A stretch of 64,000 nt of DNA. It comes from Colletes latitarsis (lineage: Eukaryota > Arthropoda > Insecta > Hymenoptera > Colletidae). Positions 39,245-51,391 of the stretch are shown here, one piece after another. How positions within the stretch are numbered: the stretch's first letter is position 1; every line of letters begins with the position of its first letter. The translations under genes and the position numbers were made by a program. A model generated the notes under the pieces. The model made no database searches and was not told the origin of the DNA. It saw nothing but the letters and a program-made list of their open reading frames with translations. The DNA lies in contig NW_027488368.1 in assembly GCF_051014445.1 (NCBI RefSeq), positions 2,790,001 through 2,854,000 of the forward strand, written 5' to 3'.

Positions 39245-42040
39245 GGCAAATCCTAGACCTAACCCAGACCTAACATGCGTTATCCTCAAAAATATTTATC
39301 AAGATCAGGTTTAATTGATTGTTTCAGTTTGGTACCACATTATTACGTGATCCACACCAGAAAAAACCCAAGATCCGTTCAACAAGTATCTGAAGAATGC
39401 GAAAGTATGAGTCTGATGAGTGAAAATCCCAGGCCTAACCAAGACCTAACATGCGTTGTCCTCTAAAATATTGATGGAAACCAGGTTTAATTGACTGTTT
39501 CAGTGCGGTACCACATTACTACGTCATCCAATCCAGAAATAGCCCAGGATCCAGCTATGAAGTATGAGAAATATGCGAAAGAATGAGCCTGATGAGAGCA
39601 AATCCCAGACCTAACCTAGACCTAACATGAATTATTCTCTAAAATATTGATCCAAACCAGGTTTAATGGACTGTTTCAGTGTGGTACCACTTTACTACGT
39701 GATCCAAAGCAGAAAAAACCCTCGATCAGGTCATCATGTATGTTAAAACTGCGAAAGTATGACCCTGACGAGGGCAAATCCCAGGTCTAACCTAGACCTA
39801 ACATGCGTTGTCCTCTAAAATATTGATGGAAACCAGGTTTAATTGACTGTTTCAGTGTTGTACTTCATTACTACTTGATGCAATCCAGAAAAAGCCCAGG
39901 ATCTAGCCATCAAGTATGAGAAATATGCGAAAGAATGAGCCTGATGGGAGCAAATCCCAGACCTAACCTAGACCTAACCTGAATTATTCTCTAAAATATT
40001 GATCGAAACCTGGTTTAATCGACTGTTTCAGTGTGGTACCACATGACTACGTGATCCATACCAGAAAAAACCCAGGATCTGTTCAACAAGTATGTGAAAA
40101 ATGCGAAAGCATGAGTCTGATGAGGGCAAATCCCAAGCCTAACCTAGACATAACTTTCGTTATCCTCTAAAATATTGATCGAAACCAGGTTTAGTGGGCT
40201 GTTTGAGTGTGGTACCACATTACTGCGCGATCCAAACCAGAAAAAACCCAGGATCTGTTCAACAAGTATGTGAAAAATGCGAAAGTATGACCCTGATGCG
40301 GGCAAATCCCAGACCTAACCCAGACCTAACTTGCATTGTCCTCTAAAATATTGATCGAAACCAGGTTTAATTGACTGTTCCAGTGTGGTACCACATTACT
40401 ACGTGATCCAATCCAGAAATAGCCCAGGATCTTGCCATGAAGTATGAGAAATATGCGAAAGTATGAGCCTGATGAGGGCAAATCCTAGACCTAACCCAGA
40501 CCTAACATGCGTTATCATCTAAAATATTTATCAAGACCTGGTTTAATTGATTGTTTCAGTGTGGTACCACATTACTACGTGAACCATACCAGAAAAAACC
40601 CAGGATCCGTTCAACAAGTATCTGAAGAATGCGAAAGTATGAGTCTGATGAGTGAAAATCTCAGGGCTAACCTAGACCTCGCATGCATTATCCTCTAAAA
40701 TATTGATCCAAACCAGGTTTAGTGGACTGTTTCAGTGTGGTACCACTTTACTACGTGATCCAAAGCAGAAAAAACCCTCGATCAGGTCAACATGTATGTT
40801 AGAACTGTGAAAGTATGACCCTGATGAGGGCAAATCCCAGGCCTAACCTAGACCTAACATGAATTATTCTCTAAAATATTGATCGAAACCAGGTCTAATT
40901 GACAGCTTCAGTGTTGTACTTCATTACTACGTGATCCAATCCAGTAATAGCCCAGGATCCAGCCATGAAGTATGAGAAATATGCGAAAGTATGAGCCTGA
41001 TGAGGGCAAATCCCAGGCCTAACCTAGATATAACTTTCGTTATCCTCTAAAATATTGATCGAAACCAGGTTTAGTGGGCTGTTTCAGTGTGGTACCACAT
41101 TACTACGTGATCCAATCCAGTAATAGCCCAGGATCCAGCCATGAGGTATGAGAAATATGCGAAAGTATGAGCCTGATGAGGGCAAATCCTAGACCTAACC
41201 CAGACCTAACATGCGTTATCCTGTAAAATATTTATCAAGACCAGGTTTAATTGATTGTTTCAGTGTGGTACCACATTACAACGTGATCCACACCAGAAAA
41301 AACCCAAGATCCGTTCAACAAGTATGTGAAGAATGCGAAAGTATGAGTCTGATGAGTGAAAATCCCAGGCCTAACCTAGACCTAACATGCGTTATCCTCA
41401 AAAATATTGATCGAAACCTGGTAAATCGACTGTTTCAGTGTGGTACCAAAATACTACGTGATGGAATCCAGAAAAAGCCCAGGATCTAGCCATCAAGTAT
41501 GAGAGATATGCGAAAGAATGAGCCTGATGAGAGCAAATCCCAGACCTATCCCAGACCTAACATGAATTATTCTCTAAAATATTGATCGAAACCAGGTTTT
41601 ATTGACTGCTTTAGTGTGGTACCACTTTACTACGTGATCCAAAGCAGAAAAAACCCTCGATCAGGTCAACATGCATGTTAAAACTGCGAAAGTATGACCG
41701 TGATGAGGGCAAATCCCAGGCCTAACCTAGACCTAACATGCGTTATCTTCTAAAATATTGAGCGAAACCAGGTTTAATGGACCGTTTCAGTGTGGTACCA
41801 CATTACTACGTGTACCAAACCTGAAAAAACCCAGGATCAGTTCAAGAAGTAAGTGAAAGACGCGAAAGTAGGAGACTGATGAGGGCGAATCCCAGACCTA
41901 TCCCAGACCTAACTTGCGTTATCCTCTAAAATATTGATCGAAACCAGGTTTAATTGACTGTTTCAGCGTGGTACCGCGTTACTACGTGATACAATCCTGA
42001 AACAGCCCAGGATCTAGCCATGAAGTATGAGAAATATGCG

Positions 42041-42570
42041 AAAGTATGTGCCTGATGAGGGCAAATCCTAGACCTAACCTAGACCTAACATGCGTTATCC
42101 TCTAAAATATTCATCGAAACCAGGTGTAATCGACTGTTTCAGCGTGGTACCACATTACTATGTCATACAATCCAGAAACAGCCCAGGATCTAGCCATGAA
42201 GTATGAGAAATATGCGAAAGTATGAGCCTGATGAGTGAAAATCCCCGGCCTAACCTAGACCTAACATGGGTTATCCTCAAAAATATTGATCCAAACCAGG
42301 TTTAATGGACTGTTTCAGTGTGGTACCACTTTACTACGTGATCCAAAGCAGAAAAAACCCTCGATCAGGTCAACATGTATGTTAAAACTGCGAAAGTATG
42401 ACCCTGATGAGAGCAAATCCCAGGCCTAACCTAGACCTAACATGCGTTGTCCTCTAAAATATTGATGGAAACCAGGTTTAATTGACTGTTTCAGTGTTGT
42501 ACTTCATTACTACGTGATGCCATCCCGAGAAAGCCCAGGATCTAGCCATCAAGTATGAGAAATATGCGAA
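42041..42570 (+). repeat. 10-monomer-spaced duplication, copy 3 of 3
   Basis: Partner of 36762-37291 (30 monomers away) and of the matching part of 38251-39244 (about 20 monomers away). It carries ATTCATCGAAACCAGGTG and CCATCCCGAGAAAG. Confidence 0.87.
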
Positions 42571-44028
42571 AGAATGAGCCTGATGAGGGCAAATCCTAGA
42601 CCTAACCCAGACCTAACATGCGTTATCCGCGAAAATATTTATCAAGACCAGGTTTAACTGAATGTTTCAGTGTGGTACCACATTACTACGTGATCCATAC
42701 CAGAAAAAACCCAGGATCTGTTCAACAAGTATGTGAAAAATGCGAAAGCATGAGTCTGATGAGGGCAAATCCCAGGCCTAACCTAGATATAACTTTCGTT
42801 ATCCTCTAAAATATTGATCGAAACCAGGTTTAGTGGGCTGTTTCAGAGTGGTACCACATTACTACGTGAACCATACCAGAAAAAACCCAGGATCCGTTCA
42901 ACAAGTTACTGAAGAATGCGAGGGTATGAGTCTGATGAGTGAAAATTTCAGGGCTAACCTAGACCTAACATGCATTATCCTCTAAAATATTGATCGTAAC
43001 CAGGTTTAATTGACTGTTTCAGTGTGGTACCACATTACTAAGTGATGCAATCCAGAAAAAGCCCCGGATCTAGCCATCAAGTATGAGAAATATTCGAAAG
43101 AATGAGCCTGATGAGAGCAAATCCCGGGCCTAACCTAGACCTAACATGCGTTATCCTCAAAAATATTGATCGAAACCTGGTTTAATCGACTGTTTCATTG
43201 TGGTACCACATTACTATGTGATCCAAACCAGAAAATAGCCCAGGATCTATCCATGAAGTATAAGAAATATGCGAAAGTATGAGCCTGATGAGGGCAAATC
43301 CTAGACCTAACCCAGACCTAACATGCGTTATCCTCAAAAATATTTATCAAGACCAGGTTTAACTGAATGTTTCGGTGTGGTACCACATTACTACGTGATC
43401 CATACCAGAAAAAACCCAGGATCTGTTCAACAAGTATGTGAAAAATGCGAAAGTATGACCCTGATGTGGGCAAATCCCAGACCTGACCCAGACCTAACTT
43501 GCGTTATCCTCTAAAATATTGATGGAAACCAGGTTTAATTGACTGTTTCAGTGTGGTACCACATTACTACGTGATAAAATCCAGTAAAACCCCAGGATCC
43601 GTTCAACAAGCATGTGAAGAATGCGAAAGTATGAGTCTGATGAGTGAAAATCCTCGGCCTAACCTAGTCCTAACATGCGTTATCCTCATAAATATTGATC
43701 GAAACCAGGTTTAATGGACAGTTTCAGTGTGGTACCACACTACTACGTGATCCAAACCACAAAAAAACACAGGATCTGTTCAACAAGTATGTGAAAACCG
43801 CGAAAGTATGAGCCTGATGAGGGCAAATCCCAGACCTATCCCAGACCTAACTTGCGTTATCCTCTAAAATATTGATCGAAACCAGGTTTAATTGACTGTT
43901 TCAGTGTGGTACCACATTACTACGTGATAAAATCCAGTAAAACCCCAGGATCCGTTCAACAAGTATGTGAAGAATGCGAAAGAATGAGTCTGATGAGTGA
44001 AAATCCCTGGCCTAACCTAGACCTAACA

Positions 44029-44509
44029 TGCGTTATCCTCTAAAATATTCATCGAAACCAGGTTTAATTGACTGTTTCAGTGTGGTGCCACATTACTACG
44101 TGATCCAATCCAGAAATAGCCCAGGATCTAGCCATGAGGTATGAGAAATATGCGAAAGTATGAGCCTGACGAAAGCAAATCCTAGACCTACCCAGACCTA
44201 ACATGCGTTATCCTCTAAAATATTTATCAAGACCAGGTTTAATTGATTGTTTCAGTGTGGTACCACATTACTACGTCATCCACACCAGAAAAAACCCAAG
44301 ATCCGTTCAACAAGTATGTGAAGAATGCGAAAGTATGAGTCTGATGAGTGAAAATCCCAGGCCTAAACTAGACCTAACATGCGTTATCCTCAAAAATATT
44401 GATCGAAACCTGGTTTAATCGACTGTTTCAGTGTGGTACCACAATACTACGGGATGCAATCCAGAAAAAGCCCAGGATCTAGCCTTCAAGTGTGAGAAAT
44501 ATGCGAAAG
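44029..44509 (+). repeat. 17-monomer-offset duplication, copy 1
   Basis: Aligns with 47023-47504 at offset 2994-2995 bp. The one-base change in offset comes from CCTACCCAG here versus CCTAACCCAG there. Markers: ATTCATCGAAACC, GTGTGGTGCCACATT, CCTGACGAAAGC, ACGTCATCCACACC, and GCCTTCAAGTGTGAG. Confidence 0.87.
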
Positions 44510-47022
44510 TATGAGTCTGATGAGTGAAAATCCTCGGCCTAACCTAGACCTAACATGCGTCATCCTCAGAAATATTGATCGAAACCAGGTTTAATGGACA
44601 GTTTCAGTGTGGTACCACACGACTACGTGATCCAAACCAGAAAAAAACGTAGGATCTGTTCAACAAGTATGTGAAAAACGCGAAAGTATGAGCCTGATGA
44701 GGGCAAATCCTAGACCTAACCCAGAACTAATATGCGTTATTCTCAAAAATATTTTTGAAGACCAGGTTTAACTGAATGTTTCAGTGTGGTACCACATTAC
44801 TGCGCGATCCAAACCAGAGAAAACCCAGGATCTGTTCAACAAGTATGTGAAAAATGCGAAAGTATGACCCTGACGTGGGCAAATCCCAGGCCTAACCTAG
44901 ACCTAACATGAATTATTCTCTAAAATATTGATCGAAACCAGGTTTAATGGACAGTTTCAGTGTGGTACCACATTACTGCGCGATCCAAACCAGAGAAAAC
45001 CCAGGATCTGTTCAACAAGGATGTGAAAAATGCGAAAGTATGACCCTGATGGTGGCAAATCCCAGGCCTAACCTAGACCTAACATGAATTATTTTCTAAA
45101 ATATTGATCGAAACCAGGTTTAATTGACTGTTTCAGTGTTGTACTTCATTACTACGTGATGCAATCCAGAAAAAGCCCAGGATCTAGCCATCAAGTATGA
45201 GAGATATGCGAAAGAATGAGCCCGATGAGAGCAAATCCCAGACCTAACCCAGACCTAACATGAATTATTCTCTAAAATATTGATCGCAACCAGGTTTAAT
45301 TGACTGTTTCAGTGTGGTACCACATTACTACGTGATCCATACCAGAAAAAACCCAGGATCTGTTCAACAAATATGTGAAAAATGCGAAAGCATGAGTCTG
45401 ATGAGGGCAAATCCCAAGGCCTGACCTAGACATAACTTTCGTTATCCTCTAAAATATTGATCGAAACCAGGTTTAGTGGGCTGTTTCAGTGTGGTACCAC
45501 ATTACTGCCCGATCCAAACCAGAAAAAACCCAGTATCTGTTCAACAAGTATGTGAAAAATGCGAAAGTATGACCCTGATGTGGGCAAATCCCAGACCTAA
45601 CCCAGACCTAACTTGCATTGTCCTCTGAAATATTAATCGAAACCAGGTTTAATTGACTGTTCCAGTGTGGTACCACATTACTACGTGATCCAATCCAGAA
45701 ATAGCCCAGGATCTAGCCATGAAGTATGAGAAATATGCGAAAGTATGAGCCTAATGAGGGCAAATCCTAGACCTAACCCAGACCTAACATGCGTTATCAT
45801 CTAAAATATTTATCAAGACCTGGTTTAATTGTTTGTTTCAGTGTGGTACCACATTACTACGTGAACCATTCCAGAAAATACCCAGGATCCGTTCAACAAG
45901 TTTCTGAAGAATGCGAAAGTATGAGTGTGATGAGTGAAAATTTCAGGGCTAACCTAGATATAACTTTCGTTATCCTCTAAAATATTGATCCAAACCAGGT
46001 TTAGTGGACTGTTTCAGTGTGGTACCACTTTACTACGTGATCCAAAGCAGAAAAAACCCTCGATCAGGTCAACATGTATGTTAGAACTGCGAAAGTATGA
46101 CCCTTATGAGGGCAAATCCCAGGCCTAACCTAGACCTAACATGAATTATTCTCTAAAATATTGATCGAAACCAGGTTTAATTGACTGTTTCAGTGTTGTA
46201 CTTCATTACTACGTGATGCAATCCAGAAAAAGCCCAGGATCTAGCCATCAAGTATGAGAGCTATGCGAAAGAATGAGCCTGATGAGGGCAAATCCTAGAC
46301 CTAACCCAGACCTAACATGCGTTATCCTCTAAAATATTTATCAAGACCAGGTTTAATTGATTGTTTCAGTGTGGTACCACATTACTACGTGATCCACACC
46401 AGAAAAAACCCAAGATCCGTTCGACAAGTATGTGAAGAATGCGAAAGTATGAGTCTGATGAGTGAAAATCCCAGGCCTAACCTAGACCTAACATGCGTTA
46501 TCCTCAAAAACATTGATCGAAACCTGGTTTAATCGACTGTTTCAGTGTGGTACCACAATACTACGTGATGCAATCCAGAAAAAGCCCAGGATCTAGCCAT
46601 CAAGTATGAGAAATATGCGAAGGAATGAGCCTGATGAGGGCAAATCCTAGACCTATCCCAGACCAAACTTGCGTTATCCTTTAAAATATTGATCGAAACC
46701 AGGTTTAATTGACTGTTTCAGTGTGGTACCACATTATTACGTGATCAAATCCAGTAAAACCCCAGGATCCGTTCAACAAGTATGTGAAGAATGCGAAAGT
46801 ATGAGTCTGATGAGTGAAAATCCTCGGCCTAATCTAGACCTAACATGCGTTATCCTCAAAAATATTGATCGAAACCAGGTTTAATGGACAGTTTCAGTGT
46901 GGTACCACACTACTACGTGATCCAAACCAGAAAAAAACGCAGGATCGGTTCAACAAGTTTGTGAAAAACGCGAAAGTATGAGCCTGATGTTGGCAAATCC
47001 CAGACCTATCCCAGATCTAACT

Positions 47023-47504
47023 TGCGTTATCCTCTAAAATATTCATCGAAACCAGGTTTAATTGACTGTTTCAGTGTGGTGCCACATTACTACGTGATCC
47101 AATCCAGAAATAGTCCAGGATCTAGCCATGAGGTATGAGAAATATGCGAAAGTATGAGCCTGACGAAAGCAAATCCTAGACCTAACCCAGACCTAACATG
47201 CGTTATCCTCTAAAATATTTATCAAGACCAGGTTTAATTGATTGTTTCAGTGTGGTACCACATTACTACGTCATCCACACCAGAAAAAACCCAAGATCCG
47301 TTCAACAAGTATGTGAAGAATGCGAAAGTATGAGTCTGATGAGTGAAAATCCCAGGCCTAAACTAGACCTAACATGCGTTATCCTCAAAAATATTGATCG
47401 AAACCTGGTTTAATCGACTGTTTCAGTGTGGTACCACAATACTACGTGATGCAATCCAGAAAAAGCCCAGGATCTAGCCTTCAAGTGTGAGAAATATGCG
47501 AAAG
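47023..47504 (+). repeat. 17-monomer-offset duplication, copy 2
   Basis: Partner of 44029-44509. Its right end overlaps the one-monomer tandem pair 47401-47752, so that expansion occurred next to this duplication edge. Confidence 0.86.
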
Positions 47505-47576
47505 AATGAGCCTGATGATGGCAAATCCTAGACCTATCCCAGACCTAACTTGCGTTATCCTCAAAAATATTGATCG
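47401..47576 (+). repeat. Reference satellite monomer, copy 1 of an adjacent near-identical pair
   Basis: This 176-bp unit is followed directly by a second copy (47577-47752) differing by one base seen by eye (CCTCAAAAAT versus CCTCTAAAAT). The pair fixes the monomer length at 176 bp and shows single-unit expansion. 176 is not a multiple of three, so no reading frame is preserved from unit to unit. Confidence 0.93.
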
Positions 47577-47752
47577 AAACCTGGTTTAATCGACTGTTTC
47601 AGTGTGGTACCACAATACTACGTGATGCAATCCAGAAAAAGCCCAGGATCTAGCCTTCAAGTGTGAGAAATATGCGAAAGAATGAGCCTGATGATGGCAA
47701 ATCCTAGACCTATCCCAGACCTAACTTGCGTTATCCTCTAAAATATTGATCG
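47577..47752 (+). repeat. Reference satellite monomer, copy 2 of an adjacent near-identical pair
   Basis: Second unit of the 176-bp tandem pair. It carries the same rare variants as its neighbour (CCACAATACTACGTG, AGCCTTCAAGTGTGAG, GATGATGGCAAATC), so this is a recent one-monomer duplication and not chance similarity within the family. Confidence 0.92.
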
Positions 47753-50700
47753 AAACCAGGTTTAATTGACAGTTTCAGTGTGGTTCCACATTACTACGTG
47801 ATCAAATACAGTAAAACCCCAGGATCCGTTCAACAAGTATGTGAAGAATGCGAAAGTATGAGTCTGATGAGTGAAAATCCTCGGCCTAACCTAGACCTAA
47901 CATGCGTCATCCTCAAAAATATTGATCGAAACCAGGTTTAATCGACTGTTTCAGTGTGGTACCACATTACTATGTGATCCAAACCAGAAAATAGCCCAGG
48001 ATCTATCCATGAAGTATAATAAATATGCGAAAGTATGAGCCTGATGAGGGCAAATCCTAGACCTAACCCAGACCTAATATGCGTTATTCTCAAAAATATT
48101 TTTCAAGACCAGGTTTAACTGAATGTTTCAGTGTGGTACCACATTACTGCGCGATCAAATCCAGTAAAACCCCAGGATCCGTTCAACAAGTATGTAAAGA
48201 ATGCGAAAGTATGAGTCTGATGAGTGAAAATCCTCGGCCTAACCCAACCCTACATGCGTTATCCTCAAAAATATTGATCGAAACCAGGTTTAATGGACAG
48301 TTTCAGTGTGGTACCACACTACTACGTGATCCAAACCAGAAACAGCCCAGGATCTGTTCAACAAGTATGTGAAAAATGCGAAAGTATGAGCCTGACGAGG
48401 GCAAATCCCAGACCTATCCCAGACCAAACTTGCGTTATCCTCTAAAATATTGATCGAAACCAGGTTTAATCGACTGTTTCAGTTTGGTCCCACATTACTA
48501 CGTGATCCAAACCAGAAAAAACCCAGGATCATTTCAACAAGTATGTGAAAAATGCGAAAGTATTTGCCTGATGAGGGCAAATCCCAGACCTATCCCAGGC
48601 CTAACTTGCGTTATCCTCTAAAATATTGATCGAAACCAGCTTTAATTGACTGTTTCAGTGTGGTACCACATTACTACGTGATGCAATCCAGAAACAGCCC
48701 AGGATCTAGCCATGAGGTATGAGAAATATGCGAAAGTATGAGCCTGACGAGAGCAAATCCTAGACCTAACCCAGACCTAACATATGTTATCCTCTAAAAT
48801 ATTTATCAAGACCAGGTTTAATTGATTGTTTCAGTGTGGTCCCACATTACTACGTGATCCAAACCAGAAAAAACCCAGGATCCGTTCAACAAGTATGTGA
48901 AGAATGCGAAAGTATGAGTCTGATGAGTGAAAATCCCAGGCCTAACCTAGACCTAACATGCGTTATCCTCAAAAATATTGATCGAAACCTGGTTTAATCG
49001 ACAGTTTCAGTGTGGTACCACATTACTATGTGATCCAAACCAGAAAATAGCCCAGGATCTATCCATGAAGTATAATAAATATGCGAAAGTATGAGCCTGA
49101 TGAGGGCAAATCCTAGACCTAACCCAGACCTAATATGCGTTATCCTCAAAAATATTTATCAAGACCAGGGCTAACTGAATGTTTCAGTGTGGTACCACAT
49201 TACTACGTGATCCATACCAGAAAAAACCCAGGATCCGTTCAACAAGTATGTGAAGAATGCGAAAGTATGAGTCTGATGCGTGAAAATCCCAGGCCTAACC
49301 TAGACCTAACATGCGTTATCCTCAAAAATATTGATCGAAACCTGGTTTAATCGACTGTTTCAGTGTGGTACCACATTACTACGTGACCCAATCCAGAAAA
49401 AACCCAGGATCTGTTCAACAAGTATGTGAAAAACGCGAAAGTATGAGCCTGACGAGGGCAAATCCCAGACCTATCCCAGACCAAACTTGCGTTATCCTCT
49501 AAAATATTGATCGAAACCAGGTTTAATCGACTGTTTCAGTTTGGTCCCACATTACTACGTGATCCAAACCAGAAAAAACCCAGGATCCGTTCAACAAGTA
49601 TGTGAAGAATGCGAAAGTATGAGTCTGATGAGTGAAAATCCCACCCCTAACCTAGACCTAACATGCGTTATCCTCTAAAATATTGATCCAAACCAGGTTT
49701 AATGGACTGTTTCAGTGTGGTACCACTTTACTACGTGATCCAAAGCAGAAAAAACACTCGATCAGGTCAACATGTATGTTAGAACTGCGAAAGTATGACC
49801 CTGATGAGGGCAAATCCCAGACCTATCCCTGACCTAACTTGCGTTGTCCTCTAAGATATTGATGCAAACCAGGTTTAATTGACTGTTTCAGTGTTGTACT
49901 TCATTACTACGTAAATGCAATCCAGAAAAAGCCCAGGATCTAGCCATCAAGTATGAGAAATATGCGAAAGAATGAGCCTGATGAGAACAAATCCCAGACC
50001 TAAGCTAGACCTAACATGAATTATTCTCTAAAATATTGATCGAAACCAGGTTTAATCGACTGTTTCAGTGTGGTGCCACATTACTACGTGACCCAAACCA
50101 GAAAAAACCCAGGATCTGTTCAACAAGTATGTGAAAAACGCGAAAGTATGAGCCTGATGAGGGCAAATCCCAGACCTATCGCAGACCAAACTTGCGTTAT
50201 CCTCTATAATATTGATCGAAACCAGGTTTAATCGACTGTTTCAGTGTGGTCCCACATTACTACGTGATCCAAACCAGAAAAAACCCAGGATCCGTTCAAC
50301 AAGTATGTGAAGAATGCGAAAGTATGAGGCTGATGCGTGAAAATCCCAGGCCTAACCTAGACCTGACATGCGTTATCCTCTAAAATATTCATCGAAACCA
50401 GGTTTAATTGACTGTTTCAGCGTGGTACCACATTACTACGTGATACAATCCAGAAAAAGCCCAGGATCTAGCCATGAAGTATGAGAAATATGCGAAAGTA
50501 TGAGCCTGATTAGGGCAAATCCTAGACCTAACCCAGACCTAACATGCGTTGTCCTCTAAAATATTTATCAAGACCAGGTTTAATCGACTGTTTCAGTGTG
50601 GTCCCACATTACTACGTGATACAAACCAGAAAAAACCCAGGATCCGTTCAACAAGTATGTGAAGAATGCGAAAGTATGAGTCTGATGAGTGAAAATCCTC

Positions 50701-51376
50701 GGCCTAACCTAGACCTAACATGCGTTATCCTCAAAAATATTGATCGAAACCAGGTTTAATCGACTGTTTCAGTGTGGTACCACATTACTACGTGATCCAA
50801 ACCAGAAAAAAACCCAGGATCTGTTCAACAAGTATGTGAAGTATGCGAAAGTATGAGTCTGATGAGGGCAAATCCCAGGCCTAAACAAGACATAACTTTC
50901 GTTATCCTCAAAAATATTGATCGAAACCTGGTTTAATCGACTGTTTCAGTGTGGTACCACATTACTACGTGACCCAAAGCAGAAAAAACCCAGGATCTGT
51001 TGAACAAGTATGTGAAAAACGCGAAAGTATGAGCCTGATGAGGGCAAATCCCAGACCTATCCCAGACCAAACTTGCGTTATCCTCTAAAATATTGATCGA
51101 AACCAGGTTTAATCGACTGTTTCAGTGTGGGCCCACATTACTACGTGATCCAAACCAGAAAAAACCCAGGATCCGTTCAACAAGTATGTGAAGAATGCGA
51201 AAGTATGAGTCTGATGCGTGAAAATCCCAGGCCTAACCTAGACCTAACATGCGTTATCCTCAAAAATATTGAACGAAACCTGGTTTAATCGACTGTTTCA
51301 GTGTGGTACCACATTACTACGTGACCCAAACCAGAAACAACCCAGGATCTGTTCAACAAGTATGTGAAAAACGCGC

Positions 51377-51391
51377 AAGTATGAGCCTGAT
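51377..51391 (+). other. Target-site duplication, left copy (R1 insertion)
   Basis: AAGTATGAGCCTGAT ends at the junction with element sequence. The right copy directly follows the poly(A) tail. Thirteen bases (GTATGAGCCTGAT, 51379-51391) are unambiguous; the two leading A's could instead belong to the tail on the other side. Confidence 0.9.

Larger units (their letters stand above)
1..51391 (+). repeat. Satellite DNA array, about 176-bp monomer (left block)
   Basis: Continuous head-to-tail array of a monomer of about 176 bp, recognised by recurring words in fixed order: GCGTTATCCTCTAAAATATT, AAACCAGGTTTAAT, a GTGGTACCAC palindrome, ACTACGTGATCC, CCCAGGATC, GTATGTGAA, ATGCGAAAGTATGAG, then a box of two or three CCTAA-like units. 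All monomers point the same way. Spacing between identical words is 175-177 bp; the adjacent pair at 47401 and 47577 is exactly 176 bp apart. Three alternative middle modules occur: TAGCCATSAAGTATGAGAAA, GTTCAACAAGTATGTGAA, and CTCGATCAGGTCAACATG. Small indels are seen, for example a 4-bp loss giving AAAATATCGAAACC near 418, 3583, 4808 and 7447. No gene is visible inside. Location (centromeric, pericentromeric or subtelomeric) cannot be told from sequence. Confidence 0.97.

Noticed and set aside
1..51391. CRISPR array
   Set aside because: The whole 176-bp unit repeats with variation throughout; there are no short identical repeats separated by unique spacers.
51377..51391. 28S rDNA target for the R1-clade insertion
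   Set aside because: The flanks are satellite on both sides and no rRNA sequence is recognisable anywhere in the window.
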